This document shows positions 1 through 7,417 of a stretch of 26,690 nucleotides of DNA, one piece after another. The notes under the pieces are model-generated. The model did no database searches. It saw nothing but the letters and a program-made list of their open reading frames with translations, and was not told the origin of the DNA. The stretch's first letter is position 1; the number at the start of each line of letters is the position of its first letter. Source of the stretch: a virus; the IMG/VR virus record IMGVR_UViG_3300030101_000758, positions 1-26,690 of that record. The stretch is one strand, 5' to 3'. The position numbers and the translations under genes are program-made.

Positions 1-1
1 T

Positions 2-511
2 GACGGTGGTGATAATGCCATTATGACTTCTGATGGGTCAGGCACATTAACACTGAATAATGCTTCATTAAAATCTACTCCAGCTTTTGAAGCACATTCA
101 AACGCAGACCAAGACATTTCAGATAACACCTATACAAAAGTAAGTTTTCAAACAGAAATATTTGATTCAGATGGTAAATTTGATAATTCGTCTAATTTCA
201 GATTCACTCCAACTGTTGCAGGTAAATATTTTGTATATGGTTCAGCTCGTCTTAGAGCTGACACATCGCAATTGCAATTTGGTCAACTTGCTGTTTATAA
301 AAACGGAAGTATTTATGCAGAGCGAATGGCAGATTTCAGAAGCAATAATGGACTTCAAATGAGTGTAGATGTTTCTACCACCATAGATTTAGATACAGAT
401 GATTATGTTGAGCTGTTTGCTAAAATTTTTAAAGGTGGCGGTAGCCTTAATAGAATAGAACCAACTAATAAAAGCACAAACTTTGGAGCATACAGGATAA
501 TAGGAATATAA
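2..511 (+). CDS. C-terminal part of a tail fibre/spike protein with a C1q-like jelly-roll domain (5' end outside window)
   Basis: The frame is open from the first bases of the window, so this is the tail end of a longer gene; the first ATG, at 23, is probably internal. The visible part starts with a Gly/Asp/Asn-rich stretch typical of fibre shafts. It continues as a domain of about 140 residues whose spacing resembles C1q/TNF-like jelly rolls: an early Phe, an F-x-P-x-x-x-G-x-Y strand, a Y-K-N-G hairpin, a D-x-D-D-Y-V-E-L strand and a closing F-G-A-Y-R-I strand. Such domains sit at the tips of phage fibres and usually bind receptors. The next gene starts 1 base after the stop, preceded by an AGGAAT-type ribosome binding site, so the two are co-transcribed. 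A fibre role is well supported by context; C1q similarity was judged by eye. Confidence 0.75.
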   Translation, partial: DGGDNAIMTSDGSGTLTLNNASLKSTPAFEAHSNADQDISDNTYTKVSFQTEIFDSDGKFDNSSNFRFTPTVAGKYFVYGSARLRADTSQLQFGQLAVYKNGSIYAERMADFRSNNGLQMSVDVSTTIDLDTDDYVELFAKIFKGGGSLNRIEPTNKSTNFGAYRIIGI

Positions 512-512
512 C

Positions 513-1130
513 ATGGCACTTAATACATTACCCGCAGGAGCCTTTGCAGATGATGCAATTACTTCAGCAAAAATTAATTTAGCAAATACTTTTGCTTTTA
601 CTGGCACTGTTACTGGTGCTGGTGATATAACTAAAATTGTTACAGTTGATGGAGCTGGTGCAAGTCAAGTCGATTTTGATGGTAATTTAGGTTCTTTTAG
701 TTATAACATGATTTTGTTTAAAGACCTTCAGACTGCAAGTGATGTTAGTTTTAAAATGAGATTTTTTCATGGTGGTACTATTGCTACAAATTCTGGTCAT
801 AGATATGCTGGAAAAATGAGAAGTAGTGCTGGTAATGATAGCAATCAAAATAGTGATAATGATACAGGCTTTGATATAATGAATGCTATTGATGATAGTA
901 GTTCAGGTGCAGTTGCTTCAGTAGGGGTAATTTACATACCACAAACAACTGTTTCTTATATGCCAGCTTTCTTTGGAAATGGATTTCAACAATCTCATAA
1001 CGGAAATAAAAATGCTATATATTATGCTGGACATAATACAGGACAAACAACTGCACCGTCAGGTATTAGGCTTTATCCAAGTTCAGGTAATTTTACTAAT
1101 ATTAAAGCAACATTATATGGAGTTACTTAA
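513..1130 (+). CDS. Putative tail fibre-associated protein, 205 aa
   Basis: The protein begins with a short Ala/Thr-rich segment (TLPAGAFADDAITSAKI) of the kind that links fibre domains. It continues as a beta-rich, Gly/Ser/Asn-rich domain with few charged clusters and no transmembrane helix, cysteine pair or catalytic motif. Composition and position, between a C1q-like fibre and a fibre chaperone, point to a virion surface protein, perhaps a fibre tip or a small jelly-roll domain. The start is supported by AGGAATATAAC before the ATG. The stop shares its last A with the next ATG (TAATG), which suggests translational coupling. I do not recognise a named family. Confidence 0.6.
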   Translation: MALNTLPAGAFADDAITSAKINLANTFAFTGTVTGAGDITKIVTVDGAGASQVDFDGNLGSFSYNMILFKDLQTASDVSFKMRFFHGGTIATNSGHRYAGKMRSSAGNDSNQNSDNDTGFDIMNAIDDSSSGAVASVGVIYIPQTTVSYMPAFFGNGFQQSHNGNKNAIYYAGHNTGQTTAPSGIRLYPSSGNFTNIKATLYGVT

Positions 1131-1417
1131 TGGCTAGATTCAGAATAGTAAATGGTGAAAAAGTTTTTTTCACTGCCGAAGAAGAAACAGCAAGAGACGC
1201 AGAAGAAAAAGCGTGGGCTGATGGCGCTCTCGATAGGGCATTATTAGAATTAAGAAAAGATAGAAACAATTTATTAGCAGAAACAGATTGGTGGGGTACA
1301 TCTGATAATACTATGACAGACGCACAGAAAAAATATAGACAAGATTTAAGAGATTTAACAGCAGGCTTAGACACTGTAGATAAAGTAAACAAGGTTGTTT
1401 TTCCAACTAAACCATGA
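1130..1417 (+). CDS. Phage tail fibre assembly chaperone-like protein, 95 aa
   Basis: This is a small, charged, mostly helical protein. Its C-terminal half reads LLAETDWWGTSDNTMT, then A-Q-K-K-Y-R-Q-x-L-R-D-L-T, then a final V-x-F-P-T-K-P. This layout (a short DW motif, M-T-x-x-Q-x-x-Y-R-x-x-L-R, then a Pro-rich end) is typical of the small phage tail-assembly/fibre chaperones encoded directly after fibre genes (Pfam family PF16778 or a relative; recalled, not searched). Such proteins help fibre subunits fold and are not usually in the virion. It overlaps the fibre-like gene before it by one base and the next gene by four bases (ATGA). Confidence 0.7.
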   Translation: MARFRIVNGEKVFFTAEEETARDAEEKAWADGALDRALLELRKDRNNLLAETDWWGTSDNTMTDAQKKYRQDLRDLTAGLDTVDKVNKVVFPTKP

Positions 1418-1614
1418 AGATAGATCTTAAATTAGTAGCACCATACGTAGTAATGGCTTTTGGTATAGCCATGACATGGGGTATGTGGTCTGAAAGACTA
1501 GATGCTGTTGAGGCTAAAGTAGACGCTATTACTCAGATGCAACAAGACATTGCCATTATCAAAGAAAAGATAATGTGGATGGAGAATTTTTTAGTAACTA
1601 CACCTAATAGGTAG
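1414..1614 (+). CDS. Small membrane protein with one N-terminal helix and a coiled coil, 66 aa
   Basis: Residues about 8-24 (VAPYVVMAFGIAMTWGM) form one hydrophobic helix. They are followed by an amphipathic, heptad-like segment rich in Val, Ile, Met and charged residues (about 28-58). There is no signal-peptide cleavage site or lipobox. One helix plus a periplasmic or cytoplasmic coiled coil fits a small holin, an inner-membrane spanin component or a fibre-linked membrane protein, and the sequence does not decide between these. A clearer three-helix holin lies at 17957, so an accessory lysis role is only one option. The start overlaps the previous stop (ATGA). Confidence 0.5.
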   Translation: MKIDLKLVAPYVVMAFGIAMTWGMWSERLDAVEAKVDAITQMQQDIAIIKEKIMWMENFLVTTPNR

Positions 1615-1617
1615 AAA

Positions 1618-1626
1618 GGGGGCACG
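1618..1626 (+). repeat. Dispersed GGGGGCAC motif, copy 1 (G-strand on +)
   Basis: Extended form AAAGGGGGCACGG, in the 16-base gap before the gene at 1631. The G run lies 8 bases before the ATG and probably also serves as the ribosome binding site. Confidence 0.85.
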
Positions 1627-1630
1627 GCAA

Positions 1631-3484
1631 ATGCCATTAGTACAATTAACAGCGCCTCCAGGAGTTATCACAGACATAACAGACTATCAAGCGCAGATGC
1701 GTTATACTAACGCAGACAAGGTGCGTTTCTTTCAAGGCTTTGCAGAGAAGATAGGTGGCTGGACTAAACGATTTAGTTCATCACAACTACAAGGGCAATG
1801 CCGTAAAATATTCCCACATAGAGATACAGATGGTAGTAAGTTTATATTTATGGGAACATCAACTCACTTCTTTGTGGAGTATAGTGGTCAAGTCTATGAC
1901 ATTACACCATTTAGAACAGACCCTATAACTTTAACTAATCCATACACTACAGGTTCTGCAGGTTCTAATGTAGTAACAGTAACACATGCTAATCATGGTT
2001 TAGCTCATACTGATCCAGGTTCTCGTGTTGTTGTACAATCAGCAGTTACATTCGATGGTGTTACTATTGCAGCTCAAGAATATGTAGCAACATTTATTAA
2101 TTCTAATCAATACAGTATTGTAGCTTCTTCAGGCACAGCCTCATCTGGAAGTCAAACAGGCGGAGGTTCTATAACACTTAGATACTTAACTAACAATGGA
2201 CCAGATGATGGTTTAACAGGTTATGGTTTTGGTGCTGGTGTGTGGGGTGCTTCTTCATGGGGCACAGCTCGTTCTGCTTCTGGTGTTGTATTATCTCCTA
2301 GAGTTTGGTCTATAGATGCGTTCGGTGAAGACATCGTAGCTTCTGTAGGAGGTGGTGAAGATACAATATATTATTTTGATGTTAGTGCTTTTGTAGCGGC
2401 TCCTGATACATTTAGGGGAACTACACTAGCGTTTTACGTAACAAACACTTTAAGTGGAGATGCTTCACAGATACCTACTAAAGTTGGACAAGTGTTGGTG
2501 TCTACACCAGATAGGCACTTAGTTGTATTTGGTTCTAATCCTCAAGGTTCTTCTGTATATGATAGAATGACCATAAGATTTTCAGATCAAGAAAGTCTGA
2601 GTACATGGAATGCACAGATAACAAATACGGCTGGTGAACAGAGGCTAGGTACAGGAACTAATATAGAAGCTGTAGAAAAAGGACGTGGTCAAATATTTGT
2701 TTGGACAGATGCAGACGTATACTCTATGCAATTTATTGGTCCACCTTTTACATTCTCATTCTCTGTATTAGGAGAGATATCTGGAACTATATCCAAGAAC
2801 GCAGCTACCACAATTGAAGGTGCAGCATTTTGGATGGGTGTGGATAATTTTTATATGTATGATGGTGCAGTTAGAACTTTACCATGTCCTGTATTACAAC
2901 ATGTATTTGATGATTTTAATCAAGTACAAAGAGAAAAAGTATTTGCTGGTCAGAATATTAAATTTAATGAGATATGGTGGTTCTACCCATCAGCTGGCTC
3001 TGATGATATTGATAAGTATATAATATATAATTATATAGATAATAACTGGTCAATAGGTACTTTAGGTAGAACAGCGTGGGTAGATTCTAATATCTTTGCT
3101 AACCCATTAGCAGTAGATAAGCTTGGCTTACAATATAATCACGAGTCTGGAACTGATGATGCAGGTTCTGCTATTACAGCTTTTGTAGAAACAGGTTTCT
3201 TTAATGGTGATGCTAATGGTGACAATCTTTATTTTGTAAATAGAGTTATACCTGATGTAACATATAGTTCAGGTACAAATATTAAATTTACTTTGAAGAC
3301 AAAAGTATTTCCACAAGATACCGAAATAACAAAAGGACCTTTTACAATATCTAATACAGATAATAGATTAGATATGCGTGCTAGAGGTAGATCTTTTCAA
3401 GCTAGATATGAAACAGATGCTACAGGTGTGGCATGGCGTTTAGGCACATGGAGAGCAGAAGGAAGAACAGACGGAGCTAGATAA
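1631..3484 (+). CDS. Putative tail stabilisation/tail hub protein (P22 gp10-like or T7 gp12-like role), 617 aa
   Basis: This is a large beta-rich protein. It opens with a conserved-looking head (APPGVITDITDYQAQMRYTN, then D-K-V-R-F-x-x-G-x-x-E-K-I-G-G-W), the usual start of proteins annotated as phage stabilisation or tail proteins in marine podovirus genomes. Residues about 100-210 hold a Ser/Thr/Gly-rich insert that looks like an Ig-like or fibre module. The rest contains repeated strand patterns with aromatic-Asp turns (W-S-I-D-A-F-G-E, L-V-V-F-G-S-N, R-F-S-D-Q-E), suggestive of a beta-propeller-like fold. There is no enzyme motif. It is the first of a block of TAATG-coupled genes. Assignment to tail/connector is reasonable from family resemblance; the exact homologue is uncertain. 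Confidence 0.65.
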   Translation: MPLVQLTAPPGVITDITDYQAQMRYTNADKVRFFQGFAEKIGGWTKRFSSSQLQGQCRKIFPHRDTDGSKFIFMGTSTHFFVEYSGQVYDITPFRTDPITLTNPYTTGSAGSNVVTVTHANHGLAHTDPGSRVVVQSAVTFDGVTIAAQEYVATFINSNQYSIVASSGTASSGSQTGGGSITLRYLTNNGPDDGLTGYGFGAGVWGASSWGTARSASGVVLSPRVWSIDAFGEDIVASVGGGEDTIYYFDVSAFVAAPDTFRGTTLAFYVTNTLSGDASQIPTKVGQVLVSTPDRHLVVFGSNPQGSSVYDRMTIRFSDQESLSTWNAQITNTAGEQRLGTGTNIEAVEKGRGQIFVWTDADVYSMQFIGPPFTFSFSVLGEISGTISKNAATTIEGAAFWMGVDNFYMYDGAVRTLPCPVLQHVFDDFNQVQREKVFAGQNIKFNEIWWFYPSAGSDDIDKYIIYNYIDNNWSIGTLGRTAWVDSNIFANPLAVDKLGLQYNHESGTDDAGSAITAFVETGFFNGDANGDNLYFVNRVIPDVTYSSGTNIKFTLKTKVFPQDTEITKGPFTISNTDNRLDMRARGRSFQARYETDATGVAWRLGTWRAEGRTDGAR

Positions 3485-3672
3485 TGTCTATATACAGTAA
3501 GCCAGCATACCCAGAACCTTCTTACAAAGAAAGAGCAGAAGGCAAGATAGATGTTAGAACTTTTGATACCTTGATACAAGTTTTAAAATTAAAAGATTTC
3601 TCAGAAGAAAATCCTCCTGTTAAGATTGCAGATCAAACAGAGCAGACTTCTATAAGTTGGTTTTTAAGTTAA
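3484..3672 (+). CDS. Small conserved-looking phage protein of unknown function, 62 aa
   Basis: The start codon overlaps the previous stop (TAATG), and GGAG lies about 10 bases upstream. The product is short, hydrophilic and rich in Lys, Glu and Pro, with a predicted helix in the middle (VRTFDTLIQVLKLKDF) and no membrane segment or metal-binding motif. Its place between a tail protein and a small beta-sandwich protein suggests a minor virion or assembly role, but I do not recognise it. Confidence 0.5.
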   Translation: MSIYSKPAYPEPSYKERAEGKIDVRTFDTLIQVLKLKDFSEENPPVKIADQTEQTSISWFLS

Positions 3673-4013
3673 TGGCTATAGAATATAAAAGTAAAAAAGT
3701 AGATTTAACTACAACAAATAATACCACTATATACACATGTCCTGCAGAGACTAAAGCTATTATCAAATCAATATTAATATCTGATGACTCTGGCTCAGGT
3801 GACACAGCAACCTTAACAATAACAGATGCAAGCTCTGCTGTATTTAGATTGAAGAAAGAAACTGTAAGTGGTGATGCAACAGATGAGATATTGACGCACC
3901 CTTTAATTATGGAAGCTACTGAGATATTAAAAGCGCAGGCTGTAACAGCTGGTAGACTGCACGTAATAGTAAGTTTAATGGAGGTAACGAGTGATACAAA
4001 TAACCCACTGTAA
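3672..4013 (+). CDS. Small beta-rich structural protein, 113 aa
   Basis: I start this gene at the ATG at 3672, which overlaps the previous stop (TAATG). An upstream TTG at 3657 is in frame but would add only five residues and overlap the previous gene more. The protein looks like a single beta sandwich: alternating hydrophobic strands (T-T-I-Y-T-C, A-I-I-K-S-I-L-I-S-D, A-T-L-T-I-T-D), then L-T-H-P-L-I-M-E-A-T-E-I-L and a final strand, H-V-I-V-S-L-M-E-V. This pattern suits a head-tail joining or decoration protein and is familiar from marine phage contigs, though I cannot name a family. Its end is followed by a 52-base gap with a promoter-like element. Confidence 0.55.
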   Translation: MAIEYKSKKVDLTTTNNTTIYTCPAETKAIIKSILISDDSGSGDTATLTITDASSAVFRLKKETVSGDATDEILTHPLIMEATEILKAQAVTAGRLHVIVSLMEVTSDTNNPL

Positions 4014-4021
4014 ATTTGCCC

Positions 4022-4030
4022 GTGCCCCCC
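4022..4030 (-). repeat. Dispersed GGGGGCAC motif, copy 2 (G-strand on -)
   Basis: Intergenic, read as GTGCCCCCC on +. It directly abuts the -35-like box of the promoter candidate at 4031-4059. Confidence 0.85.
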
Positions 4031-4059
4031 TTGTTAGAAAGGTACAAAAAAGGTATAAT
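4031..4059 (+). promoter_or_regulatory. Sigma-70-like promoter before the ejection-gene block
   Basis: TTGTTA at 4031-4036, a 17-base spacer and a perfect TATAAT at 4054-4059, all inside the 52-base gap between 4013 and 4066. The expected start of transcription, about seven bases past the -10 box, falls on the A of the ATG at 4066, so the mRNA may have no leader. AT-rich DNA produces TATAAT by chance, but the position and 17-base spacing strengthen the call. Confidence 0.6.
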
Positions 4060-4065
4060 ATTTAG

Positions 4066-5304
4066 ATGCAGTTTGCAGGTCCTCTCAATCCAGGTGATAT
4101 GGCGGTGCGCACAAATGAAGTAGCACCAGGTGTTGCCGCATTATTACGTAAGCAAGGTAGAAACGCTAACAGTGGAATATATGAATTACCTGTAGCTAAA
4201 CCAGAGAACCCAGATTTTTATAATATGTCATTAGACAATGTACAATCACAATTAAGAAATTTTGCAAGAACTATTAATACACTAGCGCCCGAAGGTGAAT
4301 CTCTTGCATACATTAATCCAGAAGAAGCGGGCATACTTAAACTATTAGGTGGTGCAGGTGAACCAGAACCTGTCACAGGCATACCTTCATTTTACTTAGG
4401 AGAAAGTTCAGATTTTCCAAGTGGCGGTAACAAATCTTCAGGATTAAAAATGAGTGATTTAGGTAAAAGAATTCAAGAAAAAATGAAAAGCTCTAAGCCA
4501 GATCCTGTAGGTCGTTCAGAAACTTATGGTGGTTCACAAGACCCTAATCAGTTTGATTATGTGCCTATGATTGCTGGTGGTATTGGCGAAAAAGAATTTG
4601 ACAAAGATACAGAACTAAAAGATAAAGCGGCACAACAAGCTTTAATAAATGCATATGTAAAAAACACTGTCCCTTTAATGCAACAAGATGCTAGTGGTAA
4701 ATTTAGATTTGAAGATGCAGGTACATCACAAGCAGGACTAGATGCTCTTCAAGGTTTAGCAGCTTTACGTGGACAGGCTAACAATACTTTATTTAGTAGT
4801 GACTTTAACAAAATGTTTAATCAAGCTTTAAAAGACGAAGACATGGTTAAGAAAAATATATTTGGAGATTATACTACAGAAGAAGGTAAGATGTTAAAAC
4901 AAGCATTGGGTGGAGGATCTTCAGGTGTAGGTAATCTTCTATCATCTATAGGCTTAACAGGTTTACTAAGTAATTTATTTAATACAGATGATTTAACATT
5001 GGAAGAAAGATTACGTAGACAAAAGATGATTAAAGAAGCTATGGAAAGACAACAAAAAAATAAAGGTGGCGATAACAATCAACAAACTATGAAAGCAGAT
5101 ACTGAAGAAAAAGAAAAAGAAGACGAGGAAGAAGAAGAAGAAATAGATTTCTTTAGTAATTTACAAAGAAGATTTAATATGCCAATAACTCTTGAATCAC
5201 TAAGAAACAGATTTATGACAGGTGATCCTAATCGTCAGAATTTATTAGAAAATTTATCTGATGCAGTAGATAGAGCTAAAAAAGAAAACGAGGCAAGTAC
5301 ATAA
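4066..5304 (+). CDS. Hypothetical virion-associated protein, 412 aa
   Basis: The protein is hydrophilic and low in aromatic residues. The N-terminus (about 1-50) has a Pro/Gly-rich M-Q-F-A-G-P-L-N-P-G-D-M segment. The middle is Gly/Ser-rich, and a Gly/Leu-rich stretch at about 284-305 could be an amphipathic or membrane-active helix. Residues about 346-361 are almost all Glu, Asp and Lys, followed by a helical C-terminus. Together with the next three genes this resembles the internal/ejection protein block of podoviruses, where low-complexity helical proteins are common. No catalytic motif is seen. The ATG lies 6 bases after a TATAAT box with no good Shine-Dalgarno; another ATG at 4099 is possible, preceded by AGGTGAT. 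Confidence 0.55.
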   Translation: MQFAGPLNPGDMAVRTNEVAPGVAALLRKQGRNANSGIYELPVAKPENPDFYNMSLDNVQSQLRNFARTINTLAPEGESLAYINPEEAGILKLLGGAGEPEPVTGIPSFYLGESSDFPSGGNKSSGLKMSDLGKRIQEKMKSSKPDPVGRSETYGGSQDPNQFDYVPMIAGGIGEKEFDKDTELKDKAAQQALINAYVKNTVPLMQQDASGKFRFEDAGTSQAGLDALQGLAALRGQANNTLFSSDFNKMFNQALKDEDMVKKNIFGDYTTEEGKMLKQALGGGSSGVGNLLSSIGLTGLLSNLFNTDDLTLEERLRRQKMIKEAMERQQKNKGGDNNQQTMKADTEEKEKEDEEEEEEIDFFSNLQRRFNMPITLESLRNRFMTGDPNRQNLLENLSDAVDRAKKENEAST

Positions 5305-6197
5305 TGTTAGATTTTTTATTTGGAAGTAAACAAGCACAACAAACTTCTACAAGTCAAGTACAGCTACCTGAGTATATGGAGAAAGCTGCTTCATCTTTAG
5401 TAGCAACTGCTGGTGATGTAGCAAAAGAAAATTTTATACCGTACACAGGACCTAGACTTGCAGGCTTTTCTGATCTAGAACAACAAGCTATGGCACAGGC
5501 TCAACAAGGCAGAGGTCTTGGTGGTCTCAGGGGGGCACAAGCATTTACAGCTGCGACAGCAGCAGGGATGCCAGCAGCCGCTGACATATCAACATATATG
5601 AATCCATATATGACAAACGTAGCAGATATTGCCGCTAGAGAATTAACGCGAAGATCTGACATGCAGAGAGTTGCCAACCAAGCACAGGCAACACAAGCCA
5701 GAGCGTTCGGTGGTTCAAGAGCAGACATAGTAGAAGCAGAACGTCAAAGAAATTTACAACAAGGTCTTGGTGATATTTATACACAAGCACAGGCTAGAGC
5801 TTTTGACACAGCACTAAAAGCAGCACAACAAGATAGACGAACACAATTAGCATCTGGGTTAGGTATGGCACAAACTGCTGCAACTGCAGATGCATTAGAA
5901 GCATCTGATATACAAAGACAGTTAGGTATCGGTGGATTACAAAGAGGCATGGATCAATCAATACTAGATTTAGGCTATCAACAATTTGTACAAGAAAGAG
6001 ATTTTCCAAAAGCCCAACTTGGATTTTACTCTGATATATTACGTGGTGTTCCTACAGGATCAATGACTACCACAACAGGACCAGCTCCGCAACAACCTAG
6101 TTTGTTTGGACAAATAGCTGGTGCTGGTATAGGTGCATTGGGAGCAGCAGGTAACTTAGGATTAACATGGGGAGATATAACAGGATTTTTTAGCTAA
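5304..6197 (+). CDS. Putative internal virion/DNA ejection protein, 297 aa
   Basis: This is an Ala/Gln-rich, largely helical protein. It has a feature I know from internal virion or injection proteins of marine podoviruses: M-N-P-Y-M-x-x-V-A-D-I-A-A-R-E-L-x-R, then a Gln/Ala helix with A-R-A-F-G-G-S-R-A-D-I-V-E-A-E-R-x-R-N-L. Residues about 240-262 are Thr/Pro-rich. They precede a Gly/Ala hydrophobic segment (FGQIAGAGIGALGAAG) that could insert in a membrane, which would suit a protein that helps form a DNA channel through the host envelope. It is coupled to both neighbours by TAATG and carries a copy of the G-run motif in its coding sequence. The structural call is good; the ejection role is inferred. 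Confidence 0.65.
   Translation: MLDFLFGSKQAQQTSTSQVQLPEYMEKAASSLVATAGDVAKENFIPYTGPRLAGFSDLEQQAMAQAQQGRGLGGLRGAQAFTAATAAGMPAAADISTYMNPYMTNVADIAARELTRRSDMQRVANQAQATQARAFGGSRADIVEAERQRNLQQGLGDIYTQAQARAFDTALKAAQQDRRTQLASGLGMAQTAATADALEASDIQRQLGIGGLQRGMDQSILDLGYQQFVQERDFPKAQLGFYSDILRGVPTGSMTTTTGPAPQQPSLFGQIAGAGIGALGAAGNLGLTWGDITGFFS
5530..5539 (+). repeat. Dispersed GGGGGCAC motif, copy 3 (G-strand on +)
   Basis: GGGGGGCACA inside the ejection-like gene, read as Arg-Gly-Ala-Gln, with the first G of the run at codon position 2. Confidence 0.85.
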
Positions 6198-7372
6198 TGG
6201 CAACACTAGAAAAACAAGATGACGGTTCAACAATTATTAATCTTACAGATGATTACAATTTACCTGATGATTTATTAAGACAATTAGGGCTACTTAAAAG
6301 TTCTCCTGGCGGAGAGATGGAAGATATGTCAATGCCTATGTTTATCTTTCCTAAAGGAACAAATAGAAAAGAAGATTTAGATCCTTCTCGTTTAACTCCA
6401 GAACCCGAACTTAAAGATAATCTTTTTGCAAAAATAATGGCAGGTGCTTTGGACAAAACTGATACTGTTAAAGATTTCATAAATAAAAAATTAAACGAAG
6501 CCAAAGATAGAAAAGAAAGTGAACTTACTAAAGGAGCTCCTCCAGGTACAGAGCTTGACTTATCTAACATGGATGCTGTAAGACAAATATTAAAAGAATT
6601 TGCACAGCCTAAAGGTCCAGCAGGTCCAGGTGGAGAACCTAGAAATAAATTTGGAATACGAGATATATTAGGTTTTGAAAAATCAGGTAAAGATTATTCA
6701 GGAACATATGATTCTCCATTAGGTCCAATAACAATTGGAGATGGAGGCAAACCATTAGAAGTAACTATACCAGTAGACTTAAATAAAGAAAAGAAAGATT
6801 CTGGTAATAGAGATCTTGCAGAGCAAATGGAAGAAAATGCAAAAAAGCAAACAAAAGTTAAACCAGAAAAACCTGAATCTAAAATGAGTAAGTTCTTGTC
6901 TGGTTTAATGGATAAAGATGAATTCTTAATGGACTTAGGTTTAAGTTTAATGCAGGGTGAAGGATTATTCCCTGGTGTTGTTAAAGCAGCTAAAGCACAG
7001 AAAGCAGCAGATCAACAAGAAGCTACAACTGAACTTGCTAACTTACTAACTGATGCAACTATAAGAGATAAACTTAAAGGTACTACAGCCGCACGTAATG
7101 CTGAAGAATATGCTCTTACTTTTACTAAAGATAAGAAGTCTGATTTATTCGCAAAAAAGTATCAAGAGTATTTAGAGATGGATGCTAATAAAGATTCTGA
7201 TGATGGTCCAGACATTAGTGATCTAGGAAATATAATGCTGGCAAATGCATATTTAAATAAAGGAGAAGTAGATCCAGCAGTAATAAATAAACTATTAAGT
7301 GGTTTGTTACAAGAGTCAAGTGGTCAAGGCGGAGGACCTGAAGTAGAACAAGAATACATAACCGCCAGTTAA
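6197..7372 (+). CDS. Hypothetical virion/ejection-associated protein, 391 aa
   Basis: The start is TAATG-coupled to the ejection-like gene. The protein is very charged (Lys, Asp, Glu) and probably flexible in its first 230 residues, with a short Pro/Gly-rich patch (KGPAGPGGEP). From about 232 the sequence becomes helical: SKFLSGLMDKDEFLMDLG followed by L-S-L-M-Q-G-E-G-L-F-P-G, then an Ala/Lys/Gln helix. A short Gly-containing hydrophobic segment followed by A-K-A-Q-K-A-A resembles the C-terminal parts of podovirus internal proteins. No enzymatic motif is visible. The 45 bases after it contain no gene. Confidence 0.5.
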   Translation: MATLEKQDDGSTIINLTDDYNLPDDLLRQLGLLKSSPGGEMEDMSMPMFIFPKGTNRKEDLDPSRLTPEPELKDNLFAKIMAGALDKTDTVKDFINKKLNEAKDRKESELTKGAPPGTELDLSNMDAVRQILKEFAQPKGPAGPGGEPRNKFGIRDILGFEKSGKDYSGTYDSPLGPITIGDGGKPLEVTIPVDLNKEKKDSGNRDLAEQMEENAKKQTKVKPEKPESKMSKFLSGLMDKDEFLMDLGLSLMQGEGLFPGVVKAAKAQKAADQQEATTELANLLTDATIRDKLKGTTAARNAEEYALTFTKDKKSDLFAKKYQEYLEMDANKDSDDGPDISDLGNIMLANAYLNKGEVDPAVINKLLSGLLQESSGQGGGPEVEQEYITAS

Positions 7373-7399
7373 TTAAAGAGGCGAAAGCTTTTTGAATAC

Positions 7400-7409
7400 A
7401 CACTAGTGT
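7400..7409. repeat. 10-base perfect palindrome before the giant gene
   Basis: ACACTAGTGT lies in the 45-base gap between 7372 and 7418, nine bases before the ATG of the giant gene, where no clear Shine-Dalgarno is seen. It could be an operator or a small hairpin, or chance. Confidence 0.3.
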
Positions 7410-7417
7410 AAATAGAT

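Noticed and set aside
3657-3671. TTG start for the 113-aa gene, five codons upstream
   Set aside because: The ATG at 3672 makes the TAATG overlap seen at many junctions here; the TTG would overlap the previous gene without a better ribosome binding site.
6253-6570. 105-codon ORF on the - strand
   Set aside because: Complement of the charged hypothetical gene at 6197; no promoter or ribosome binding site; Ser/Leu-rich shadow composition.
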